A program made the position numbers and the translations under genes. A stretch of DNA of 64,000 nt, taken from the NCBI RefSeq assembly GCF_000004195.4, contig NC_030678.2, positions 34,763,701 to 34,827,700 of the forward strand, read 5' to 3'. The notes beneath the pieces are model-generated. The model saw only the letters and a list, made by a program, of their open reading frames with translations, was not told the origin of the DNA and searched no databases. Positions 33,714-42,845 of the stretch are shown here, in pieces (positions within the stretch are counted from its first letter, which is position 1; each line of letters opens with the position of its first letter). This stretch comes from Xenopus tropicalis. Its lineage: Eukaryota > Chordata > Amphibia > Anura > Pipidae.

Positions 33714-33754
33714 TCTCTCTGTATACTCCAACTACAGCTCTCTGTATACTCCAA
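31700..33754 (-). CDS. Penelope-like reverse transcriptase with GIY-YIG endonuclease
   Basis: The frame is 684 codons. Residues 1-13 (beginning MEYTESCSWSIQR) come from the minisatellite, not from the element. Real element sequence starts at about residue 15. The conserved N-terminal block LTKRERHALITLK and IIIKKADKGGAVVVLDRD lies at about 46-82. Reverse transcriptase motifs follow: LYILPKIHK, GRPIVSG, IDIESLFTSIP, GTSMGSAVAPSLAN and the catalytic FRYVDDTLIL. The C-terminal region has a Cys cluster (FPCMECNCC) and a GIY-YIG domain with VIYVLKCPCGMLYVGKT, an RIKEHKN Arg-His block, the catalytic-type Glu in LLLQREARWI and Asn in RGMNEQY. Together these identify a Penelope-like element of the endonuclease-bearing kind. 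All key motifs look intact with no stop or shift, but the native N-terminus and promoter are gone, so autonomous activity is unlikely. Whether the fused frame is transcribed is unknown. Confidence 0.93.
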   Translation of the reverse strand: MEYTESCSWSIQRDTSVSLDTFVKVVTNEVKDIWDNDIGTKYHPNLTKRERHALITLKNNHNIIIKKADKGGAVVVLDRDKYNEEVMRLLNIQGHYCTIDSDPTGKIKNTIDTMVYDAFLMGTIDKSTRDFLTTEFPKIPLLYILPKIHKTLINPPGRPIVSGVGSVLEPLSKFVDFHLQKLVSNLPTCLKDTTDLLNKLNALGPLEGDIILCSIDIESLFTSIPQEEALSCVENALLDTNLSNALIYFILDCLEIVLKKNYFMYDGQFFWQQQGTSMGSAVAPSLANLFVYELEKKLFLNKTYLPYIKQYFRYVDDTLILWVGPIGKFEQMVSEANKSHPTVKFTFETSTTEINFLDVNIKLDGNKLVTGLYRKKMDRNNLLHIRSCHHPLTLKAIPKGQYIRARKIASNDSLYRDAANDLTKRFMDRGYPKQKLEHVANEVGKLPREQLLKPKSHICNDNRMTFVGKFDKKSRKIENVIRKYWPILQSDTKHGSLFSKLPRFAYKRGSSLKDILCPTQSFSTKTLFEGKPKIGTFPCMECNCCSSIIKGSNIHHPLSGVEIPLKAYATCKSKCVIYVLKCPCGMLYVGKTFRPVNTRIKEHKNYIRNFKKDSYTDTSVSWHFIDNKHSACQLKWKVMEVVQKPVRGGDWKKLLLQREARWIRRLDCVMPRGMNEQYSLLCFL

Positions 33755-35736
33755 CTATAGCTCTCTCTGTATACTCCAACTATAGCTCTCTGTATACTCC
33801 AACTACAGCTCTCTGTATACTCCAACTACAGCTCTCTGTATACCCCAACTATAGCTCTCTCTGTATACTCCAACTACAGCTCTCTGTATACTCCAACTAT
33901 AGCTCTCTCTGTATACTCCAACTATAGCTCTCTCTGTATACTCCAACTACAGCTCTCTGTATACTCCAACTACAGCTCTCTGTAATACTCCAACTATAGC
34001 TCTCTCTGTATCTCCAACTACAGCTCTCTGTATACTCCAACTACAAGCTCTCTGTAATACTCCAACTATACTCTAACTCCACTAGTAATACTCCAACTAG
34101 CTCTCTCTGTATACTCCAACTACAGCTCTCTGTATACTCCAACTACAGCTCTCTGTAATACTCCAACTATAGCTCTCTCTGTATACTCCAACTACAGCTC
34201 TCTGTAATACTCCAACTATAGCTCTCTGTATACTCCAACTACAGCTCTCTGTATACTCCAACTAGCTCTCTCTGTATACTCCAACTACAGCTCTCTGTAA
34301 TACTCCAACTATAGCTCTCTCTGTATACTCCAACTACAGCTCTCTGTAGCTCTCTCTGTATATACTCCATCTACAGCTCTCTGTATACTCCAACTACAGC
34401 TCTCTGTATACTCCAACTACAGCTCTCTGTATACTCCAACTACAGCTCTCTGTATACTCCAACTACAGCTCTCTGTATACTCCAACTACAGCTCTCTGTA
34501 ATACTCCAACTATAGCTCTCTCTGTATACTCCAACTACAGCTCTCTGTATACTCCAACTACAGCTCTCTGTAATACTCCAACTATAGCTCTCTCTGTATA
34601 CTCCAACTACAGCTCTCAGAATACTCCATCTACAGCTCTCTGTATACTCCAACTACAGCTCTCTGTAATACTCCAACTATAGCTCTCTCTGTATACTCCA
34701 ACTACAGCTCTCTGTAGATAATACTCCAACTAACTAGCTCTCTGTATACTCCAACTACAGCTCTCTGTAATACTCCAACTATAGCTCTCTCTGTAGCTCT
34801 CTGTATAATACTCCAACTATAGCTCTCTCTGTATACTACTACAGCTCTCTGTAACTAACTAGCTCTCTGTAATACTCCAACTATAGCTCTCTCTGTATAC
34901 TCCAACTACAGCTCTCAGAATACTCCATCTACAGCTCTCTGTATACTCCAACTACAGCTCTCTGTATACTCCAACTACAGCTCTCTGTATACTCCAACTA
35001 CAGCTCTCTGTAATACTCCAACTATAGCTCTCTCTGTATACTCCAACTACAGCTCTCTGTAATACTCCAACTATAGCTCTCTCTGTATACTCCAACTACA
35101 GCTCTCAGAATACTCCATCTACAGCTCTCTGTATACTCCAACTACAGCTCTCTGTAATACTCCAACTATAGCTCTCTCTGTATACTCCAACTACAGCTCT
35201 CTGTAATACTCCAACTATAGCTCTCTCTGTATACTCCATCTACAGCTCTCTGTATACTCCAACTACAGCTCTCTGTATACTCCAACTACAGCTCTCTGTA
35301 ATACTCCAACTATAGCTCTCTCTGTATACACCAACTACAGCTCTCAGAATACTCCATCTACAGCTCTCTGTATACTCCAACTATAGCTCTCTCTGTATAC
35401 TCCAACTACAGCTCTCTGTATACTCCAACTACAGCTCTCTGTAATACTCCAACTATAGCTCTCTCTGTATACTCCAACTACAGCTCTCTGTAATACTCCA
35501 ACTATAGCTCTCTCTGTATACTCCAACTACAGCTCTCTGTATACTCCAACTACAGCTCTCTGTAATACTCCAACTATAGCTCTCTCTGTATACTCCAACT
35601 ACAGCTCTCAGAATACTCCATCTACAGCTCTCTGTAATACTCCAACTACAGCTCTCTGTAATACTCCAACTATAGCTCTCTCTGTATACTCCAACTACAG
35701 CTCTCAGTATACTCCATCTATAGCTCTCTGTATACT
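33714..35736. repeat. Long minisatellite, 23-25-bp unit, about 84 copies
   Basis: Three alternating unit types make up the array: TATACTCCAACTACAGCTCT plus CTG (23 bp), a TAATACTCC form, and a TATAG-CTCTCTCTG form (24-25 bp). A marked variant, CTCTCAGAATACTCCATCTA, recurs near 34613, 34913, 35105, 35343 and 35609, suggesting higher-order units of roughly 190-300 bp. Minus-strand open frames of 60-103 codons come from unit lengths near a multiple of three. Confidence 0.97.
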
Positions 35737-35955
35737 GTAATGAGTTGCAGTAGCTGCAGCTCAATGTCCCAGCCTGGATTCCTATTTAATAGAGAGGGTA
35801 CATCTTTGGGCCCAGGCTGACTTCCATGCTGCCTGAGTGGCTACAGTGAGATTAACTGCTGTAAAACTGCAAACAAACAGCAAGAGAGAGTTCTACCCCC
35901 AAAGCCAGCAGTATAGTGAGGAGTTAGTGTGTATATACTGCAGCTAATAACATTA
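35720..35955 (+). repeat. Duplicated segment, copy B (retroposon-free site)
   Basis: Follows the minisatellite directly and matches copy A at 29560-30061. The site of the copy A retroposon is here an uninterrupted GGGCCCAGGCTGACTTCC (35809-35826), a natural empty site. Confidence 0.75.
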
Positions 35956-36822
35956 TATTACAGAGAGAGCTCTGCCTCATGTTTCTACCTGTCCAGAAGA
36001 TAGGAAGTGAACTCCTTCTCTTGTGACATCACATCCCTATCCTTCTCCACCCCCGGCCCAGCTTTCCCCCTCCTAACTTACTGCTTCTCACCTAATCACA
36101 GCTGCATCTGATTTTTCCAATCTTTAAACATAAACCAGTGTAATCTGGCTGCTGGTCATTCGGATCCCTTGTCATGCAGCCCCTGCGTTTATAGCTTCAG
36201 GGCTTCCTTTCTGGCTTTAATATATTGCTAATGGGTGAGTGCAGAGGATCTCTTGTCTATATCTGTAATCACATGAATGCTCTATGAGAGTATTTTCAGG
36301 TGTGAATCTCCCTAAAGGCACCATTGCTAGCAATTTCACAAAAGGCACTAGGGACCAATTTAAGGTGTTTTATTGCTGCCTTTATGATGTAAGTAGGCTT
36401 TAGAACTGAAGTTTCTATTTGGCTCATTTACTAAAAAAGTGCAAAGGTACAAATCACTTGCTGCAACCTGGGTTTAACCCTGCTTTGTTATTTACCCATG
36501 TGGGGGGCTACTTTGTTTCTTGGTCAAGGGGTGTGTGAACAGCATAATCATAGGCGGAGGGTGACTTTTTTGTTTGGGGAGGTTAAAGATGGCCCATACA
36601 CTGACTGACCTACAGCTAATGTGAGACTTAGTGGATTCGCTGCTGGTGTAAAAGATTAACTTCCCAACTACCTCTTGCCGTTCCCACTGACTCCCAGGGA
36701 CACTGTGCAAAAGTGCGGGTGGGAGGGCTTTTTTTAACCCTAAAATGCTTAGGATGTAAAAGTATTCATACGTGCACTTCTGTTAGGGGTTCTCTATACA
36801 TTTGTGTTTGTGATTAGTTAGC
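35956..36822. other. No gene seen
   Basis: Unclassified sequence, slightly less AT-rich. Open frames are short and featureless. Confidence 0.45.
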
Positions 36823-37030
36823 TTCAAGGGGTAGTTCACCTTTAAATTAACTTTTAATATGATGTAGACATTGATATTCTGAGACAATTTGCAATTGGTC
36901 CTCTTTTATTTTTAATGGTTTTTTGGTTATTTAGCTTATTGTTCAGCAGCTCTCCATTTGGTATTTCAGCAGCTATCTGGTTGCTAGGGTCATATTTACC
37001 AGGTAGTGGTTTAAACAAGAGATGGGAAAA
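36823..37030 (+). repeat. Dispersed repeat (CAAGGGGTAGTTCACC family)
   Basis: Starts CAAGGGGTAGTTCACCTTTA and contains TATGATGTAGACATTG and CAGCTATCTGGTTGCTAGGG, as in the copies at 20030 and 50871. Likely a miniature DNA element; the right edge is approximate. Confidence 0.65.
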
Positions 37031-37188
37031 CTGCAGCAAAAGTTCAAAGTTGGTTCTTGGGTAAAGTTTACAGCCTGCAGATTCTTCTTTTTTTAGTCTT
37101 CAATTCTGCACTGCCTCCAGTTTGCAAAATTTCCCGATCCCTGTCTGCATCTGCGCCTTGATTGGTCAATTTTACTGCCTGTCAAGAA

Positions 37189-37238
37189 AGCTGTGCTCTG
37201 ATTGGAGAATCCAAGAAAGATCCAATCAGAGCACAGCT
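37189..37238. repeat. Perfect 18-bp inverted repeat containing CCAAT boxes
   Basis: AGCTGTGCTCTGATTGGA at 37189-37206 and its exact reverse complement at 37221-37238 are separated by 14 bases. Each arm holds a CCAAT/ATTGG box, and a third lies upstream at about 37160. It could be the core of a miniature element or a cruciform-forming site. Confidence 0.85.
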
Positions 37239-39714
37239 GATTTCTGCAGAACCCGGAGAAGATTTTCAGGACAGTGCAGAAATGGAGCCAGGTTTTTTTT
37301 TTTAAGGTGCCAAAGCAGGTTTGGGGAGGCTTAGCCTCCCCTAGTCTTACTGAAAATCTGCCTATGCAGCATAATTTTCAGCACAAAAATGTTGTTAGTC
37401 GTGATTTATGTGTTGGTTCAACATGCAAAAGGAGCACATTTGCCTCTTTCAAGCATGCAATTGAACGTGTTATATGCTATAAGGCTAATGCCACACAGAG
37501 CGCATGGGGCGTATTGTCGGCAAGCCGAAAAATGCTTGCAGAGAATACGCTCCATATGCTCAAATTTGCTCCTACCTGTGCCTGCACCCGAATGAATTGA
37601 ATACGCTCGGGGGCAGGCACATGTAGCCGATATCCGCCGAAAATGTGAAGTCTAAAAAAAGACTAATTGCAAATTTTCTTAGAATACTGCTGCCTGCATC
37701 ATGCTTAAAGCTCATTTAAGGTGAACCAATCCAGGGCAGGTGATGGTGGCTCACAGTCAAGCTTACTTATGTGTCATATTTTTAATTGCATTTTTAATAA
37801 AACAATTAAAGTATAGGGGATAATGGATACTGTTTGAACACTTACATACAGAAACCAACCAGTCCATACAAGTCATAAGTCCATAAAAATCCTTACCCTA
37901 ACATTTGTGGACTGGCATAATAAATAAGTAGGGTTCATATAAATCCTTCAGATAAGGAATAAACACATTTCCACAGATCGGACATCAATATATGTGTAGT
38001 TAAAGAAAAAAGAGTAGTTGGGAAGAAGGGGGGGGTAATATGAACCAGAGACAAGAAGGAGGGAAGGTAATGAAATGAAAAGGGGAGGAAGACCCACTAG
38101 AAACTGACACAGACTATAAGTATGGCCTAAAAAGTCTATGTGCTAAATTAGTCAAATTTTTTGGGCATTATTCGAAGATTTATAATGATTTGCATTGATT
38201 TTATGGGGGAGGAGTAGAAAATATCTCTAGGGATTATTTTTGCATCTTGCAAAACAAATTACATACAAATCTCTGCAGGTTTTAAAGATCTATTCATTAA
38301 ATCTGCAAAGTCATACCGATTCCAGATCTAATAAATCGCTTCTCTGGCCTTCTGGCACGCCTACTGAGTGAGATTTACAATCCTTGGCTCCTAATGATTT
38401 TGCTTCTATCGCTCATGACCTGAAAAAGTCTTAAAATATGTAAAGGCACAGCCGAGAGTGATTAAGCGCCAGGGAAACTGGTGGCAGCGGTTCCTAGCCT
38501 AGTATGGCATGGTTTCTTTTAGGCTTCGGCACAAAATCTATAAAACTGGGTGCGCTTCTCTGGTGACTTGAGTCACCTCCATCAGAATTTAGAATAAATG
38601 CTCAGTTAACATATTTTATAGGATACTTTTGTCATATTCCCTAATGATTTACCTACCTGATATCCCTTTATTTGTATCTTCTTGAAGCCAGTGTACCCTT
38701 TGCATTGACAGTGAGCCAAGCAGTGGGCTTGCCTTGGGGGCCCTTCTGCATTGGCCCAGCTCCGCTTGAAGGACTTGAAGCCATAAAGCCAGAAAACCTC
38801 AGCTGGTGCCATGACTACACACAAAAAACAAATATACTTATTGTGCAAACTGGCTTTTATTGTATTTTTGTACCAAACATTCTCACCTTTATTTTGTTAG
38901 TTGTATGTGGATCTTCATGCTGGACCACTGGGGCTGACAGATCGTGGGCCTTTCACCCCAGCCATGGAGGCCCCTGACGCAAATCCCCTTGCTGTACCCT
39001 CATCCCCAGTGTGTACTCCTAGCCTCATTGTTTCTTTCTCCACTGTAGATATTAAATAGACATATATATCAGGTATATCTGTAGATTTGTGCAAGTGGGT
39101 CTGGGCCACATCACAGTAATACTAGAGCAAGATATAAAAAGTGCAGTTACAATTTGTTTGTTTAGCAGTAAAATAATCTCACTTGATTACAGGTGATGTC
39201 TTTCTTGTATTTTGTGGGTAAGAATGCAAATATTTGAACTTTATTTTGCTACACATGACATTGACTTGGCAGCTAAAGTGAAATGAATAAACAAAGATGA
39301 CTGGTTGCTAAAGATTTATGAATGCCGATATTTTTCTGGTATCATTTACATTCAAACGCATGATGCATGTTTGGTCTGGCTGTAATTTGTTGGCCCCATA
39401 GAACAGGTGGGAAATATATACAGTGAAACCTCAATTTAAACTTTTTTTTGTGCTTCTACCAATATATAATGCATAATGCATTTCACTAATTTTACATTTT
39501 CCTGAATTTTAGACCATTTTTTCTGGTCACGCTTGTTATAGAAATATCAGATACCAAAGGTTGTTTGAGGTAAAGTTTATTAGACACGTACATGGGTTTT
39601 AAACAAAGCCAAGTCAGAACTAAAAAACAAAGACAGTACAGGGTTTATATAGAAAACAAGGAGCTGCTCTTTGCCAAATAGGTAGTTCTGTCTTCAAGGC
39701 CATAGTTGAAGTAA
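37239..39714. other. No gene; one dispersed repeat fragment
   Basis: At about 37480-37650 a segment starting AATGCCACACAGAGCGCAT has internal partial symmetry (GAATACGC and GCGTATT words) and is CpG-rich, typical of a miniature element. The remainder is unclassified. Confidence 0.4.
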
Positions 39715-39947
39715 CTAAAGGTGGCCATACAAGTAGCAATAATGACCCTCCACTAACGTTCAGGGCTGAATCATCAGATATGGAGGTAGAAACCGATCAA
39801 AATCTTTTAACCTGGCCGATCGACGAGATGACCAATATCCACAGCCTTTGCGATATCGGTCGCCCTTTTGAACCGCCAAACACACACCGAATATTGTACG
39901 AAACGAGGTTTTGTAAGATAATATCGGTACGTGTATGGCCGGCTTAA
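39715..39947 (+). mobile_element. TTAA-type miniature element
   Basis: Ends TAAAGGTGGCCATACAAG and CGTGTATGGCCGGCTTAA are inverted repeats of the 3663 family; TTAA is kept at the right edge (39944-39947). Confidence 0.78.
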
Positions 39948-40210
39948 GACTAGATTGAGAATAGAATCCATCTGAGTCGGGGGGTCTGTGTTATGAATCT
40001 GCACACACACAATTTATTCTTTATCACCCTGAAAAACATAAAATGGGTGTTCTACTGTAAACTGCGTTGTTCCTTTATAGACATCTCTTTTGTGCTGAAG
40101 AATAGTATGGGGCTGCATTCGGACAATAGCGTGTATATTTGTGTGTTTATGTAAAGTTGTCAGGGAGAGAAGCTGTAACTGCAGGATAGCATGTATAGTA
40201 AGGTGTCAGG

Positions 40211-40496
40211 CAGTGATCCCCAACCAGTGGCACAGGAGCAACATGTAGCTCACCACCCCCTTTGATGTTGCTCCCAGTGGCCTTAAAGTACAGTAGGTGG
40301 CTTGGAGGCAAGTTTTGGAAGCACAGTTTTACTCCAAGTAGAGCGTCCTGTAGGCTAGCAGTCCACATGGGGCTACCAAATAACCAATCACGGTCCTGAT
40401 ATGGCATCCCCAAAAAACATTTTAATGCTTGTGTGGCTCACAAATACTTTTTACATTTGACAGTGACTCATGAGTAAAAAAGGTTGGGGATCCCTG
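40211..40496 (-). mobile_element. hAT-type miniature element (12344 family, inverted)
   Basis: Ends CAGTGATCCCCAACC and GGTTGGGGATCCCTG. The flanks GTGTCAGG (40203-40210) and GTGTCAGT (40497-40504) are an 8-bp duplication with one mismatch. Orientation is opposite to the 12344 copy. Confidence 0.9.
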
Positions 40497-40504
40497 GTGT
40501 CAGT

Positions 40505-41443
40505 AATAGTTTATATTAGGATTACCCAACAATTTCTAGCTCAGTGTTGTTGAACTGCAAATTTCAATATACTATCTGTTGCAGAAATGCCATTCTATCA
40601 GTAGCTGATGTTCAATGAAAGCTGAAGAATTGTAGGCTTAATATATAAAATGAATAGGACCCAGAATGGACTCTTTTGACTCAGGCTCAGGAATCATTAT
40701 GAAAAACTATGAATATGGTATGCAACATTGTATTTCAGCCCAATCTCTCTCACAATCTCAACACATCTTCTGCACACAACTTATTTACAGAAACTTGTGC
40801 TGCTAAACCCCAGTCTGGTTGCTCCAAGCCCAAAATAGTCCATGTAACATGGTTTCTTCACTAAATCTCTCACAATGCACTACTCACAATATAGACGACC
40901 AGTCAAGATTTACAGACCACAAAAGGCACAGGGTTTTGGGGATATTGGGCCTGTCAGGCAATAGCTGGCATGGTCTGGGAAGATTGCTGTAATGGCCTAA
41001 TTTTCCATTTAGAACTAGACTGGTAATCTGTGGATTCTGGAAAATGTCAAAGGGTTGCTGTGAGATGCCATAGACAGTTACTATTACCTATTTGCTGTTT
41101 GGGGATTTGCAATTTTTTGCTAGATTTAATCATTTACTGTCTCCTTCCTGTAATTTAGGATTGCTGCAGTTCTCTGTGCCTTCTATTTCAGATTGCAGAG
41201 AGACCAGTGGCTTCCCCAGTGAATAAAAACTTCCTGCATTTGGCTGCATTATGTTCATGAGGGACAGGAATGTGGGAAGCACATACATAGATATAAAACT
41301 AAACCAAATGTGCATGTAATTTTGAAAATAAAATAATACATTAAAACATTCACAATGTTCCTTATAAAGGGTATTGGTGCCAAAGCTTCTCAAGATAAAA
41401 GATATAAAATATATGTGTATCTATTTTTGTATGTTAATAATAC
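40505..41443. other. No gene seen
   Basis: Unclassified AT-rich sequence upstream of the acrosin-like gene. An 87-codon minus-strand open frame at 41130-41393 has no recognisable feature. Confidence 0.45.
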
Positions 41444-41721
41444 AGATATAGGATTTTTTATACAGAATGCTTGGGACCTGTGGTTTTCTGCATACGGGAT
41501 CTTTCCATAATTTGGATCCCCATACCTTAAATATGCTAAAAACATTTAGACATTAAATAAACCCATTAGGGTGGTTTTGCCACCAAAATGGTTTTATGCA
41601 GTTTAGTTACAAAGTACAAGGCATTGTTTTATTATCACATGGAAATGGAACTAATTTATCTGCTTTAAATGGGCTCTATGGGAGATGGCCTATAGGTAAA
41701 TTGGAGCTTTCTGGACAACAA
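41444..41721 (+). mobile_element. Mariner-type miniature element
   Basis: Contains CAGATATAGGA at the left, then TACAGAATGCTTGGGACC and AGTACAAGGCATTGTTTTAT, and ends near GAGCTTTCTGGACAAC. A diverged copy of the 11257 element. Confidence 0.7.
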
Positions 41722-42641
41722 TTTTTAAATATCTGCACTATAAATGTGCGAAGTGCTTTTTAGAACAAGAACACATAAAAGTTGGTAGTGTAATACTGAG
41801 CTTAAAAGATACATATAAAAAGAGAGTAGGCAAGGTCTCTTGAAAAGGCAGGCAGTCTAGTTTTGGGGAGCAAAGATATATATCAATGTACATTGAAATT
41901 CACACTACAGACTTTGGTTCCGTTGGCAGGTTGTCTGTCTGTAGTGCTAATTGTCTGAAGAATGGCAGGTATGTGTATGTGCAGATGCTGATTAGGACAA
42001 GGGGCCAGGGTGCAAAATTAATTATTCACTCTGTTAGAAATGTGTGTAAATGAAATAGCTAATTCCAATAACTAGAAGGGGTGACCACATACGTTTGGCC
42101 ATAATGTGCAAAATCACAATTCTAACTATATAAATATGTGCAACTGCATTTTTTTCACATTTTTATATTCTTGCAAAATAGTTGGCTGCTAGAGAGCTGT
42201 AACAGATTTACTGCTCTTCAACGGCCAACTGGAGGTTATAACACTCATTTTGATGTCATCAACTTCTAAACAGTTAAAGATGACAAGGGCTTGATTGTGA
42301 TTCACTTGAAATGGCTGAATCTTGATCACAATGCTTAGTTAATTACTTTTATTATTGTTATTATTATTAACAGAGTAATAAAAAAAGTGTTTGGGGAATA
42401 GGCCTCCCATAGGAAATTTGAGTCTATTGTATTGCAAACACAGCAAAAAAACAGAAAGGTAGCTAATAGGACCCATTTAGATTCTTTATTATTCCCTTCA
42501 TTTTACAGTCAATGTGAGTGAAATCATTCCTTCACACACATTAAAGCAACATTATCTTATGGGATATTTTAAAAATAAACGTGTGTATGGGATGTTATTA
42601 TTTAATGCTCTTTAAAGACGAATGGGTATTTGGCATGAGAG
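41722..42641. other. No gene seen; upstream flank of the acrosin-like gene
   Basis: AT-rich with short ATT/TTA runs near 42349-42370. No upstream exon is recognised. Confidence 0.45.
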
Positions 42642-42821
42642 GGTGGGTAAGGTGCTGCTATTGCAAGTGATGACATCACAATGAAATACTTGTTATCTCC
42701 AAATGTTTGCATTCAGCATACTGTACTTGCAGACATTGTGATGTCATCATGGGCAAACATCTGAAGATAACATGTGATCCATTGTGATGTCACTACTTGA
42801 AATGGTAGTGCCTAGCCCACT
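42642..42821. mobile_element. 180-bp palindromic element just before exon 1
   Basis: The left arm 42642-42712 and right arm 42751-42821 are imperfect reverse complements over about 70 bp: CAAGT..TGACATCACAATG against CATTGTGATGTCACTACTTG, and GTTATCTCCAAATGTTTGC against GCAAACATCTGAAGATAAC. They are separated by a 38-bp centre. The right arm ends 24 bp before the start codon, so the palindrome probably contributes promoter or 5' untranslated sequence to the downstream gene. No clear target duplication. Confidence 0.75.
42671..42792. promoter_or_regulatory. Three CRE-like octamers upstream of the acrosin-like gene
   Basis: TGACATCA at 42671-42678 and TGATGTCA at 42739-42746 and 42785-42792 each differ by one base from the CREB/CREM site TGACGTCA; the first two are the same site on opposite strands. 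CREM-type sites drive many testis genes in vertebrates, so they could matter for an acrosin-like gene. Binding is inference. Confidence 0.35.
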
Positions 42822-42845
42822 AGGCTTAGCTCAATCATTGCAAAG

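Noticed and set aside
33714..35736. CRISPR-like regular repeats
   Set aside because: Units are directly adjacent with no spacers, and the DNA is vertebrate; it is a minisatellite.
34440..35764. Minus-strand open frames of 60-103 codons with a repeated YTESCSWSIQRA-like peptide
   Set aside because: They are translations of the 23-25-bp minisatellite; no signal, domain or splice context, and the frame depends on unit length.
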